DNA of 64,000 nt from Enterococcus lacertideformus (GCA_015680865.1 JADAKE010000016.1:186001-250000), one strand, 5' to 3'; positions 18,385 to 27,289 are shown, counted from the stretch's first letter. Made by a program: numbers and translations. The notes: generated by a model not told the origin, from the sequence alone.

Positions 18385-19156
18385 TTACCTCTCCTACTTT
18401 CTTTAATACGCTATGCGCTAATTTTTTTAAATATATATCCGTATACGGATGGTCTTTCATAGTTTTCATCTGGTGCTGGATGACGTTCAAAAATCAAAGA
18501 CGTCTGCATATTCCATTTAGGGTCTAGTTGTGCCAATCTTCTACAAGCACCGCATTTAAAGCATCTTGATCATGATAGATAATACGATCACCATTTTCTT
18601 TTAAGTAATGGATCGTTTTTTCTGTGATGTTCTTTTCATTCCACTGATCAATATCAATCACCATTACCCCTGAATTGAAGTAATAGGCTTTCGAATCAAT
18701 GCCTAAACGTTTCAATGCTTTTGTTTGTCCTGGATCAATGACTGCGCCAATCGTTTTATTTTCTAATGATTCATCATATAATTTAACGATGTCATCCAGC
18801 ACTAAGATATCTGAATCAAGATAAAGTACTTTTTTGTAGTTATATTTCGTCAATATTTTAGGTAAAGAGATTCTTAAATACGCAGTAGTCGTAATATGGT
18901 CACTCACTAGAAAATCTTCATAGACATCTTTATCGACTGTTAAAAATTGAATCTCAGCATTCATCGAATGGTTTTTAATTGTTTGTCTTAGACCCTCTTT
19001 ACTGTAATCAGAAATCCCGTCATCTATGGCATAAAAATAAATATGGCTGGATTTGCTAGCATTTTCCAGTACAGTGGCAATCATCACGCTTAAGTAAGGA
19101 GCGTAATTTTCATCTGAAGCAGTTACTACCGGAACGATACGATAATTTATCTCCAT
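18377..19156 (-). pseudogene. GT8 family glycosyltransferase, frameshift and internal deletion
   Basis: ATG 19156 follows AGGAGTG. Residues 1-210 are a good GT8 domain: VVTASDENYAPYLSVMIA, VLYLDSDILVLDDI (DxD), YYFNSGVMVIDIDQW, YHDQDALNAVLVEDW. One G is lost near 18537, after which the next frame continues QLDPKWNMQTSLIFERHP. Reading then passes from DENYE to PYTDIYLKKLAHSVLKK without the HFxGHxKPW segment present in the neighbour, so roughly 20 codons are deleted. The end overlaps the ATG of the second GT8 gene by 8 nt. The GT8 pair probably decorated surface glycans. Confidence 0.82.
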
Positions 19157-19476
19157 TAAAATCACTCCTTTTTCTAATCTTTTTCTAACCTTTTCTATAT
19201 CCAGAATATGCCTCAATAAAATTTAAAGCAAAAGATATGCTTCATTTTCATTGAATAATTCATAAAAATAATTCTTTTTTATCTATTAGAAAACGCTAAC
19301 TTACTCATTTTAATGGCTATTTATTCAATTTCACTTTGGTAAACTTTACCTATACATAGATTATTGATTTTAAGAATATTTTTTGAAAAAATCCAAAAAT
19401 GCAAAGCATTATATTTTTATTTTATGAAATTCTCATTTAATCTTAGAGTAAGCAATAGATAAAGGGAGCGAATAAT

Positions 19477-20287
19477 ATGAAACTAGCTGCAATCGATCTA
19501 GATGGTACTTTACTCAACCGAAATGGAAAAATACCCCAACAAAATATTGAGGCACTTCAAAATTTTTACCAACATGGTGGCATTGTGACAATTGCAACAG
19601 GTAGAAACAGTATATCCGCCAAAGATGTATTTGAAGAGTTAGGAATTGGGGGTTATTTGATTTCTTCGAACGGATCTTTTGTTGCAGAAATTGATGAAAG
19701 AAAAAATCGTGAATGTGTTGAAACGTTCTAAAATTGAACTCTCAACCCTTAAACGTGCTTTTTTCTTAGCTCAAGAAGCAAAAATCTCAATCATTGCTAG
19801 TCGAGAAACACAAGATGACCAGTTGACGTTTGATGAATCCAACTTAGTGAAAGATGATCCCTACTATCAACATTTCAATTTGCAGAACCAATCTTTCGAT
19901 GAAATAACTAAGTTATTGGAAGACCCTTCCGTAAGTTACTTAAAACTGGCTTTAACAGATAAAGATGAAACAAAACTGCAAAAATTACAGCAGGATTTAA
20001 AAAAAGACGGCATTGATTCAGTCTTTTCAGATCCACATTTTTTAGAAATTACCCCTAAAAATATCACGAAAGCCCATTCTCTGATTTTTTTAGCAGATTA
20101 TTTAGGTATCGATCCGCATGAGATCGTGGCATTTGGTGATCAAGAAAATGATATTGCGATGCTAAAAGTTAGCGGAACCAGTATCGCCATGGGCAATGCT
20201 AAGAAACAGGTAAAAAGTATCGCAGATGAAGTAACAAAAACAAATGAAGAAGCCGGTGTTGCTTACATCATCAACAATTATTATTAG
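19477..20287 (+). pseudogene. Cof-type HAD phosphatase, frameshifted
   Basis: HAD hydrolase of the Cof/YidA group, which dephosphorylates sugar phosphates or similar metabolites. Motif I DLDGTLL (about residue 7), motif II TIATGRN and SNGSF, and motif III/IV FGDQENDIAML near the end are present. The first frame ends at 19731; the second continues KIVNVLKRSKIELSTLKRAF. Near 19695-19705 a run of A in GATGAAAGAAAAAATC has one extra base. ATG 19477 follows AAAGGGAG. Without correction only 80 residues with motif I are made. The next gene (isochorismatase) follows at 20 nt and was probably cotranscribed. Confidence 0.85.
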
Positions 20288-20307
20288 CGGATAAGGAGTG
20301 GATACAA

Positions 20308-20799
20308 TTGTTAGTTATCGTCGATATGCAAAATCATATACTTGACCCTGATAGTAAATATTATGTCTCTGATGCAAAAAAATTGATGGAATACATCAAA
20401 AAACTACTGGAAACAGCACGGAAAAAGAATGAATATATTCTATTCACTAGAGATATCCCTGTTGAACGCAAAGGACAGGATGAAGAAAAGGAAGATTTAC
20501 AAATCATTTCCGATTTGTATCCCAGAGAAAATGAAAAAGTCATAAAAAAATATTACTTTACGATGTCGCCAGAAAGTTTGCTGACGATCAAGCAAGAAGC
20601 TTTTGACCAGAAAAAAGAAAGTAAACAAATCGAAGTCGTTGGTATTGAAACGAATCTGTGTGTATTATCTAATACCATTGCTTTGCAAAGTGTATTTCCC
20701 GAAGCCGACTTTTTTATTGATTCTACCTTTGTCTCAGAAAATAAGCATGGGAAACAAGCCCTAGCCTTATTAAAAGATTTCAATGTGGAAGTAAAATAA
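20308..20799 (+). CDS. Isochorismatase-family cysteine hydrolase
   Basis: 163 residues. TTG 20308 is the start, supported by AAGGAG and by LVIVDMQNHILD, which carries the catalytic Asp of the family at the N-terminus. The catalytic lysine is probably in KVIKKYYFTMS and the cysteine in VVGIETNLCVLSNTIAL (about residue 117). Such enzymes include nicotinamidases and other amidases; the substrate cannot be told. The frame is intact, 20 nt after the broken HAD gene, and is followed by a strong terminator. Confidence 0.85.
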   Translation: MLVIVDMQNHILDPDSKYYVSDAKKLMEYIKKLLETARKKNEYILFTRDIPVERKGQDEEKEDLQIISDLYPRENEKVIKKYYFTMSPESLLTIKQEAFDQKKESKQIEVVGIETNLCVLSNTIALQSVFPEADFFIDSTFVSENKHGKQALALLKDFNVEVK

Positions 20800-20852
20800 A
20801 AAAAGATGTAAACTAGATAAGATAATAGACTGCCTGTTAGGTAGATAGCAAA

Positions 20853-20910
20853 AGAAAATCATAAAAAAAACCGGAATCGAATCCGATTCCGGTTTTTTTT
20901 ATGATTTTCT
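20853..20910. terminator. Bidirectional terminator with perfect 27-bp stem
   Basis: The arms 20853-20879 and 20884-20910 are perfectly complementary over 27 bases around the loop AATC. The core CCGGAATCG / CGATTCCGG is flanked by runs of eight A and eight T, so it terminates in both directions. Confidence 0.9.
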
Positions 20911-21429
20911 CCATTCATTTGGCAAAAGCTCATTCAAGATTTTTTAAAATAGTAATAGTATGTAGTCATCTCTTTTAATTCTTTTAAGTACTACTACTGT
21001 TGGCGAATCTAAACCTCAATCCTCCTAAAGTAATTTAGAAACAAAATATTTTTTAGCTATTTGTTCACACTAGGGTATCCATCAGTCACTTCTAAAAAGA
21101 CTGGGTATTTCTTTCTACAGAAGTTGTACTTTAGACAAGACACTTCTTTTAGACATAAAAAAATTGCCTATACCCTATATAAAGTTGTAGTGGATGAATG
21201 TTATTTTTTCCTTGTCTACATTATAGATAAAACTATTAAGATGCGTAGTTTACTTCTCTTTTTTGCTGTTATTATCTCATTCAAGCTGTAATCAAAAACT
21301 TCCCTTCATTTCTAAACATTTAAACATTTTTTGTTCATGATTGAATATTTTTGTTGCCACAAGCACCCTTCACTATTTTTATAAAAAAATACGATAGCTA
21401 TCCAGCTACCGTATGGATGAGCTATTTTA
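20911..21429. other. Gap without recognisable gene
   Basis: AT-rich sequence between the terminator and the tRNA. Open frames here lack ribosome binding sites and protein-like composition. Confidence 0.5.
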
Positions 21430-21503
21430 TGTACCCTGTAGGACTCGAACCTACGACCGGACGGTTATGAGCCGTCAGCTCTAACCAACTGAGCTAAGGG
21501 TAC
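21430..21503 (-). tRNA. tRNA with CAU anticodon (Met, or Ile2 after lysidine modification)
   Basis: A 7-bp acceptor stem GTACCCT/AGGGTAC, D-loop AGCTCAGTTGGTTAGAGC, anticodon stem-loop ACGG-CTCATAA-CCGT with anticodon CAT, and T-loop GGTTCGAGTCC. The discriminator is A and no CCA is encoded. The body resembles Firmicutes tRNA-Ile(CAU), whose C34 is turned into lysidine, as much as elongator tRNA-Met, so I leave the identity open. It is a single isolated tRNA, a common integration site, but no integrase is visible. Confidence 0.92.
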
Positions 21504-21687
21504 GAATAAGGAAAAAAATAACTCTTTTTTAACTATAGCATGCAACATCTTAAGAAACAATACTATTTTAATAGAAAGAAAAACATTACTAATGTTTTTT
21601 AAAATTTATTTATTTAAATTCCTTATTTTACTTGTGTTAATGGTATAGTCTGTAAAATAATCTTATTAAGAAAAGAAAGAAACAAGT

Positions 21688-21852
21688 ATGCCATTTATAG
21701 CTATTCTTTTAGCTATTTTAACTTTAAGTGTCTAGTTGTACTACTCAATCATCCAACAAAAAGTTTTCTTTTCATGGGATGATTTTCAAAAAATCATTAG
21801 CTTAACTTTTTTATTTATCTTCTTACAAATTAAAAAATACGCCACGTGTTAA
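21688..21852 (+). pseudogene. Small membrane protein with in-frame stop
   Basis: Fifty-five codons: MPFIAILLAILTLSV, TAG, then LYYSIIQQKVFFSWDDFQ, KIISLTFLFIFLQIKKYATC, TAA. It consists of two hydrophobic helices around a polar loop. The Shine-Dalgarno is weak (AAGAAAG). The function is not recognised; it belongs to the small-membrane-protein neighbourhood at 21.7-24.8 kb. Confidence 0.45.
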
Positions 21853-21906
21853 CTGCATTTATTTGTTCATAATATCTCAATCTGTTATCCTTAAGCATTT
21901 TTTGTG

Positions 21907-22083
21907 AAAGTAGTTGCTTTATTTTTATATGTTCTTAATTATTTTAGGTATCAAGTCTGTCTTATTTTCTTACTTACGTATTAGTTACTTTTTATCTTAA
22001 TGCTAGCTTATTGCATATTATTTGTTATGAAATCTAGAAAATGTTATCTTTTATTTGGGTTGTTTTTAGAAATATTTATTTGA
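21907..22083 (+). pseudogene. Hydrophobic remnant with in-frame stop
   Basis: One frame reads VVALFLYVLNYFRYQVCLIF, then LLTY, a TAG stop, LLFILMLAYCILFVMKSRKC and YLLFGLFLEIFI, a run of transmembrane helices. There is no start with a ribosome binding site. It is probably a decayed membrane gene. Confidence 0.35.
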
Positions 22084-22203
22084 TTTGGAGTTTTTATATT
22101 CATGAAATCGTTGATATTCTTTTGTTCGAGATCAACTCAAATCAAACGTTTATCCTTTAAAATCAATAATAACTTTAAATGAAATGATATAGGAGTTAGT
22201 GAT

Positions 22204-22458
22204 ATGATAACGTTAAGCCGACTAATTTTTGTTATTCCTACCATTATTATTGTCCCCATTATTTGTTATCTCATCAATTGGAACAAGGAACGTCTTTTTT
22301 TAGCGTTTCTAACTTTACCTGCCATGTTTTTTTTATATAAAGTTTTAAACTATCAATATTTTGAATCTAATCAATTATTTATTACTGAGTTGATCGGGTT
22401 TATTTTATCTTTGTTTTTACCAATCGCTTATTTGGTTTATTTAAATAAAAAACATTAA
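22204..22458 (+). CDS. Small membrane protein, paralogue of the one at 24481
   Basis: Eighty-four residues starting MITLSRLIFVIPTIIIV, with three or four hydrophobic helices, a conserved NWNKERLFLAFLTLP loop and the basic tail NKKH. ATG 22204 follows AGGAG by 7 nt. It aligns over its whole length with the 89-residue protein at 24481 (MITMSKLLFWIP, KWNKYDFLMF, tail IKKKK). The family is not recognised. An HTH gene starts 36 nt downstream. Confidence 0.65.
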   Translation: MITLSRLIFVIPTIIIVPIICYLINWNKERLFLAFLTLPAMFFLYKVLNYQYFESNQLFITELIGFILSLFLPIAYLVYLNKKH

Positions 22459-22494
22459 TCAATGAATCAGTTAGATGATGAAAGGAGCTGCCGT

Positions 22495-22740
22495 ATGAGT
22501 ATCGAAGAAGCAATTTTATTAGATACACTTCGTTGCAGATTAGATTTTTTGAGAAAAAAGAATCAGTTATCTATTCGTGAAGTTGCAGAACATATAGGGA
22601 CTCCTGTTGAAAAATACGAGGAATACGAAAAAGGAGAAAAATGTCCTAGCTTATTGGAACTGATTTTTATCACAGAACTTTATGATGTCTCTATGGATTA
22701 TCTGGTTGGACGCTCTGAAAAGCCAGAACGTGTAGTTTGA
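22495..22740 (+). CDS. XRE-family HTH regulator
   Basis: Eighty-one residues from ATG 22495, which has AAAGGAG at 7-8 nt; the upstream ATG at 22462 has none. The HTH covers about residues 8-65: LDFLRKKNQLSIREVAEHIG, VEKYEEYEKGEKCPSLLELI, and the typical end YDVSMDYLVGRSE. It is likely a small repressor. It is located between a small membrane protein and a Pyr_excise-like gene, which may be its targets. Confidence 0.85.
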   Translation: MSIEEAILLDTLRCRLDFLRKKNQLSIREVAEHIGTPVEKYEEYEKGEKCPSLLELIFITELYDVSMDYLVGRSEKPERVV

Positions 22741-22776
22741 TGTATACGTATTCAACTGAAAGTGAAGGTGAAAAAC

Positions 22777-23169
22777 ATGCGTTTATGGCACGAAGAATTG
22801 ATCACTCTTCTTCCAAGACAGCAACTTTTAGGGCAACATAGAGAATGTTGTGCATTACGAGGTAACGGTTGGGAGAAAAAACACGCAACTGTCGATTATA
22901 TATTTCATTATTCTCCTTATAAACTCTATCAGTATCATCACTTGGTCTTAGATGAAATGAAACAACGACACTACCTCCCTGCTGCCGATTGGTATGTCCC
23001 TGAATACCGTGGGAAAAATTGCGTAGCCTATCCTTATCTTGTTCCCATAGAGTTGACCATTCCCATTTATCCTGAACATGATGATAATTATTTAATGCTA
23101 TGCCTTACAAATCTTAAACAAAAAGGGATCGAATTAAATTTTCATATTGTTTTCAACTACTTAAATTAA
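22777..23169 (+). CDS. TIGR02328 / pyrimidine-dimer DNA glycosylase-like (Pyr_excise) protein
   Basis: 130 residues from ATG 22777 (GAAGGTG upstream). It begins MRLWHEELITLLPRQQLLGQ, then HRECCALRGNGWEKKHATV, YSPYKLYQYHHLVLDEM and a WYVPEYRGK motif. This N-terminus is the signature of the TIGR02328 family, related to T4 endonuclease V-like pyrimidine-dimer glycosylases (PF03013). DNA-repair activity is inferred from the family, not shown. The gene follows the HTH gene by 36 nt. Confidence 0.65.
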   Translation: MRLWHEELITLLPRQQLLGQHRECCALRGNGWEKKHATVDYIFHYSPYKLYQYHHLVLDEMKQRHYLPAADWYVPEYRGKNCVAYPYLVPIELTIPIYPEHDDNYLMLCLTNLKQKGIELNFHIVFNYLN

Positions 23170-23260
23170 AAAGAGTAGATGAGTACGTTTATTTGGCAGA
23201 CTTTCTTCATGTCTTTCATTAACTAAAGAAAAAAATGTAACGAGTAATATATAAAACAAA

Positions 23261-23287
23261 AAACTCCTCTTACAGTAAGAGGAGTTT
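23261..23287. terminator. Terminator between Pyr_excise-like gene and cspA
   Basis: Perfect 12-nt arms AAACTCCTCTTA / TAAGAGGAGTTT with a 3-nt loop and A-rich flank upstream. It mainly serves cspA on the minus strand. Confidence 0.8.
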
Positions 23288-23299
23288 CAATTGCTAAAA

Positions 23300-23500
23300 T
23301 TATGCTTTAAAGATGTTAACAGCTTGAGGGCCACGTTGACCATCTTCGATATCAAAAGTCACTGCTTGACCTTCATCTAATGTTTTGAAGCCTTCACCTT
23401 GGATAGCTGAGAAATGTGCAAAAACATCATTTCCATCTTCAGCAGTGATAAATCCAAAACCTTTATCTGCATTAAACCATTTAACTGTACCATTATTCAT
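23300..23500 (-). CDS. cspA: Cold shock protein, CspA family
   Basis: Sixty-six residues, the standard length. The RNA-binding motifs RNP1 KGFGFI (about 14-19) and RNP2 VFAHF (about 26-30) and the conserved start GTVKWFN are intact. It is an OB-fold RNA chaperone that melts structured mRNA. ATG 23500 follows AGGAGG. The sequence in front of the ribosome binding site holds two adjacent palindromes (23515-23534) that could belong to a structured leader, as is usual for csp genes. Confidence 0.95.
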   Translation of the reverse strand: MNNGTVKWFNADKGFGFITAEDGNDVFAHFSAIQGEGFKTLDEGQAVTFDIEDGQRGPQAVNIFKA

Positions 23501-23921
23501 ATATATTTCCTCCTGATACGTATCAACGTACGTTTTTATTGCAATAAATATTGATAGGCAAAAGGAGTCATAAACTAAAATAGTTAGCTCAAATTACGTT
23601 TCAAAATAGATTACTTTTACAATATAGCATGATTCAAACAAAAAAACAAGATTAATCCCTCGATAATTTTGAAAAATTTTTCAATTTTAACAGAATTGGG
23701 AATAGCATAGTCAATTTCAATAATGAATAATAAAAATTCTAAAACAGCTTTTTGCATATTACCAAAGACTTTAACTTGTCATTTCAGCTCAATATTCGCT
23801 TTTTTATTTTTATAAAATCCTTAAATAGCTATTATTTTTTCTTTATGCTATAATTATAGATGGAATTTCGTTATCAACGTATAGTTGCCTTTCGTATGAA
23901 CTTTAAGAAAGGAGAATGAAT

Positions 23922-24071
23922 ATGACATTCTATAACAACGACTTACAATATCGTGTGACTCTAAATACTGATTTAAATTTATTTGTTGTATTTGACAAAA
24001 CGGATTCTAATCGAGTAGCTACTGGCGTCACCATTGAACAAGCAGTGCAAGAATTGAAAAAATCCGCATAG
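23922..24071 (+). CDS. Uncharacterised 49-residue protein
   Basis: Starts MTFYNNDLQYRVTLNTDLNL and ends GVTIEQAVQELKKSA. ATG 23922 follows an excellent AAGAAAGGAG site. It has mixed polar composition, no membrane segment and no cysteine. A terminator lies 42 nt downstream, so it looks like a complete single-gene unit. The family is not recognised; the C-terminal helix and preceding strands suggest a small folded domain. Confidence 0.65.
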   Translation: MTFYNNDLQYRVTLNTDLNLFVVFDKTDSNRVATGVTIEQAVQELKKSA

Positions 24072-24112
24072 GAGTGAAACCTCAATGAACGATTGCAGCT
24101 CTAGTTCACTTT

Positions 24113-24146
24113 AAAAGCACCTATTCATTCAATGATAGGTGCTTTT
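24113..24146 (+). terminator. Terminator of the 49-residue gene
   Basis: Arms AAAAGCACCTAT / ATAGGTGCTTTT followed by a T-tract. Confidence 0.85.
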
Positions 24147-24480
24147 TTCATTTTATACCTTTTTTACTTCAATTTTTTCATTGTTCTCCCTCCTTGTATT
24201 GCATTTGATTAAAAGGGAGGTTCTGTGGTAGTTTTCCTTAAAAAGGATATTGTCCATTAAATGCCAAGCTTCCCTCTTTGACAATGATCCTCCTTCAATT
24301 ATCTGTTCATTCTTTTCCTTTTGCAGACGTGCTATACGGTCTATTTCTTCCTCTATTATTTTTTATCCATAATTTTCTAATACATAATGAGTGTATCATT
24401 AAAAATTCTAGGAATGAATTCAAAATTCTTTGTCAGTGTTTCCCCTCATGCTATTATCTAGGTAATGTGGGGGCTGTATA
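24147..24480. other. Gap without convincing gene
   Basis: A 67-codon frame (24278-24481) ends overlapping the next gene start but has no ribosome binding site and no family features. Nothing else is seen. Confidence 0.45.
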
Positions 24481-24750
24481 ATGACGGGGACAATGATTAC
24501 GATGAGTAAGTTATTATTTTGGATTCCTTTTATCGGTATTATACTTTTTTTATTCTTTTACACTAAATGGAACAAATATGATTTTCTAATGTTTATTTCT
24601 TCTTTTCCCTCTATTTATTTTATGATTAAAATTATTGAATTCTCTTATGTTCAACCGCTTCATTTATTTAATTTTTATCTTAAAGGACTTGCTGTCTCTA
24701 CCATCTTCTATTCATCAATTGTATTTTTGATCATTAAAAAGAAAAAATGA
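24481..24750 (+). CDS. Small membrane protein, paralogue of the one at 22204
   Basis: Eighty-nine residues with three hydrophobic helices, a KWNKYDFLMF loop and the tail IKKKK. It is homologous to the 84-residue protein at 22204 from its MITMSKLLFWIP segment on. ATG 24481 has GTGGGGG at about 7 nt. The paralogue suggests ATG 24493 as an alternative. Both paralogues are short, cationic at the C-terminus and hydrophobic. The family is unknown, and there is no adjacent HTH gene for this copy. Confidence 0.6.
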   Translation: MTGTMITMSKLLFWIPFIGIILFLFFYTKWNKYDFLMFISSFPSIYFMIKIIEFSYVQPLHLFNFYLKGLAVSTIFYSSIVFLIIKKKK

Positions 24751-24890
24751 GCGATTTAAGAACGAAAATAAACTACTAATTTCAAAATTTAACGGACTTA
24801 TTGATTCGTTACAAAAGTGCATTGATAATACCACCAATTACGGTAGATCCAGTAAAAAAATATACTGATAAATAGTTATTTAAAAAAAAT

Positions 24891-24944
24891 TAGTATTGGT
24901 AAAAACTTTGAGCAAAGCATTTCTTAAAGTTTTTACCAATACTA
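24891..24944. repeat. Perfect 19-bp inverted repeat
   Basis: The arms 24891-24909 (TAGTATTGGTAAAAACTTT) and 24926-24944 are exact reverse complements around a 16-nt loop. No T-tract follows. It lies between a small membrane protein gene and the convergent SdpI-like gene. Confidence 0.85.
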
Positions 24945-25010
24945 GCTCTCTTATTTCCTTCAGTAAAGGGAAGAATTGTTTTATTAAACCTTTTTCCATC
25001 AACTATTACT

Positions 25011-25646
25011 TTATATTCCTTTACGATATAACCAAAAAGAATAAATCGTTGGAATAAAAATAACAACTAAAATAATTGGCAACATTAAAAAACTCCAAGA
25101 AATAATTCCAGCAAACAGTAACAATATCCCTCCTCCGATAAACATTTTTGCACCAAGTCGATTCGTTTGTCGCCAATTTTGTTCACTACTCAATGTCCAT
25201 GGTAATCGAATTCCCACTGTATAATTTTGTGGAACTGCCATTAAAACCATTCCGCAAAAAATAAAAACGAGACCAATAAGCATCTCTGGAGTGACTTTCA
25301 TCAACCAAGTCACCTGATTACCTAACGCATAGAAAATCGTCAATGTTTGTACGAAAAGAGCAATTAATGGTACAATCCCTAAAGTTCCATAAATAATCCA
25401 TAGTTTTGTGAATTTCTGTTTTGGATCATTTAAGATAAAAAAAGCCGTTATTAATTGCACACCCACTAAAATAATTGGTAAACCAATCAATGCAAATTGT
25501 TTTGAGCTCCAGCCATCTGCTTGCCAATTCATATCAAAGTGGGTAGCTACCTGATTGGGAATTTGATTCCATAAAACCGCACTTGCAACAATTGGTAAGA
25601 GAATTACAACAATTGATACTAACAATGCCTTCCAATATTTTTTCAC
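25011..25646 (-). CDS. SdpI-family membrane protein (DUF1648 plus SdpI)
   Basis: 211 residues with six transmembrane helices. An N-terminal DUF1648 part has IPNQVATHFDMNWQADGW, where helix 1 meets the proline-containing PNxVxxHFxxxG motif. The SdpI signature VGIRLPWTLSSEQNWRQTNR lies at about 145-165. B. subtilis SdpI gives immunity to the SDP toxin and relays its signal; homologues elsewhere are of unknown role. There is no SdpR-like repressor or toxin gene beside it. ATG 25646 follows GGAGGGGAG. The frame is intact. Confidence 0.88.
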   Translation of the reverse strand: MKKYWKALLVSIVVILLPIVASAVLWNQIPNQVATHFDMNWQADGWSSKQFALIGLPIILVGVQLITAFFILNDPKQKFTKLWIIYGTLGIVPLIALFVQTLTIFYALGNQVTWLMKVTPEMLIGLVFIFCGMVLMAVPQNYTVGIRLPWTLSSEQNWRQTNRLGAKMFIGGGILLLFAGIISWSFLMLPIILVVIFIPTIYSFWLYRKGI

Positions 25647-26730
25647 TTAGACTCCCCTCCTTTATACTATTTCATAGAGATTAATTTAAACTTTCTCATT
25701 CTAATTCTAGCTTTTTCCCTTTTATCTGCCAACTGTTTAATGCTAATTATTAAAAAAATATGTATCTTTCTTACAAAAATGAATTAAATAGAAAAAATAT
25801 TTTTATTACTCATTTATAGCACTAGATAATTATAACTATCAGTTAAAACTACCTACTAAAACACAGTTTCATTTCGTAAACTACTCATTTATCGAAATTT
25901 ATGATCACTACGATCAAAGTCATTTTGTCAAGGATCCAAGTGATTATTGACAAAAACTTAGATAAAGTGAAATAAATAGGATGGTCGATTTGCTTTGGCA
26001 TAATGCACATCTGAAAAAGATTCTATTTTCAATAAATGATTTTGTGAAATTTTTTAAACTTTATTATCCAAAACAAGCTCATTATTAGAAACTTTGACCG
26101 CTTCCTGATTAACTTAAGAAAGTCACGTGTTTATTTTTTTATAGAGTAAGTAAATTCCCTTCTTAATTTAGAAAAATTTACTTTCTAGTTCTGCTGTACT
26201 TTTTTGATTTCTAAAAGCAATTTTGTGAAGAATAGATAAATCCTGACTATCAATCATTTTCTTCAGCTCCTACTTAAACTATAATGGCTTTGTTTACATC
26301 CTTCAATCTCTATTGCATCCATCTTTATGTTTTGACGTCTAACAAAACTTAAATAGATCAAATAAATAATTGCTTTATTTCCAGTATTAAAAATTATAGA
26401 ATAAGGTATCAATTTTACAAACCGGTTTATGTCAGCTTCCTGTAGTTTTATAGAATAACACTGATTTATTGACAAACTGTTAAGATGAGTAAAATCACTA
26501 GCAGCAACAAAACAATCTCCCACATAAACAGTAAAAAAATACTTGTGTGGCAATGCTCAATGACACTTTTTTAAGTATATCTTCTAATTTACTTATTTTT
26601 AGTTGAACTTTATGACCAAGTATTCAAGGGCAAAAAGCTTACTTCCAGCATAGGATAGATTATTGGATGAAAAATATATAACCGTTTGATACTATAATAC
26701 AAACTATGAGAAAAGAAAGGAAATCAAACA
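25647..26730. other. About 1.1 kb gap with no supported gene; -10 element for ddcR at 26693
   Basis: AT-rich with frequent stops. A minus-strand frame at 26263-26553 has no ribosome binding site or recognisable domain. TATAAT at 26693-26698 lies 33 nt upstream of ddcR and is a probable -10 box; a matching -35 is not clear. Confidence 0.5.
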
Positions 26731-27289
26731 AATGAGTGGAAAAATAGTAATCGTTGATGATGAAAAAAAACTCGTTGACTTGATCGAATTATATCTGGCA
26801 AACGGCTGACAGCAAAAGATGAGGAAACCGATAAAATCACTGGTCTTACTCTAGGAGCAGATGACTATGTGACCAAACCCTTTCGACCGTTGGAATTGAT
26901 CGCACGTGTTAAGTCGCAACTTCTTAGGTATAGAAAATACAATGCAATTCAAGATGAGCCAAAAGAAGAGAATATCATAGAGCATGCAACATTGATCATG
27001 AATATCAAAACCCATGAATGCACATTAAATGGCGAAGAATTAGAACTAACACCAACGGAATTTTCAATTTTGCGTATTCTTTTAGAAAATAAAGGAGCGG
27101 TCGTCAGTGCAGAGGAACTTTTCCATGCTATCTGGAAAGATGAGTATTAAAGATGAGTATTATAGTAAAGCTAATAATACGATCACTGTTCATATCCGAC
27201 ATTTGCGAAGTAAATTAAATGATACATTGGAGAACCCAAAGTTTATAAAAACTATTTGGGGGGTAGGCTATAAAATTGAAACAACCTAA
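26731..27289 (+). pseudogene. ddcR: VanR-like OmpR-family response regulator (DdcR), internal deletion and 13-bp duplication
   Basis: ATG 26731 follows AAAGGAAA. It starts GKIVIVDDEKKLVDLIELYL with the receiver acidic pair. After LANG the frame jumps: about 55 codons are missing, including the phospho-acceptor Asp (motif LxDIMLP), and the sequence resumes LTAKDEETDKITGLTLGADD YVTKPF in the next frame. The winged-helix domain is otherwise VanR-like (LTPTEFSILRILLENKG). A tandem AAAGATGAGTATT copy (27136-27161) shifts the frame again just before NNTITVHIRHLRSKLND. In VanRS-like systems the regulator activates the carboxypeptidase gene; here it cannot be phosphorylated or bind DNA normally. Confidence 0.88.
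27136..27161. repeat. Perfect 13-bp tandem duplication inside ddcR
   Basis: AAAGATGAGTATT occurs twice without a spacer. Deleting one copy restores IWKDEYYSKANNTITVHIRH. Confidence 0.92.

Noticed and set aside
21430..21503. tRNA-linked integrative element
   Set aside because: No integrase, attachment repeats or phage genes were seen on either side of the tRNA.
24278..24481. 67-codon frame overlapping the small membrane protein start
   Set aside because: No ribosome binding site, unusual composition, and it overlaps the terminator-proximal spacer. Probably chance.
24788..24860. Bacteriocin-like C-terminus (TGSTVIGGIINALL) on the minus strand
   Set aside because: There is no start codon, ribosome binding site or leader, and the frame is short and closed upstream. 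It is at most a remnant.
26263..26553. 96-codon minus-strand frame
   Set aside because: TTG start without Shine-Dalgarno, no recognisable domain, AT-rich composition like the surrounding non-coding DNA.
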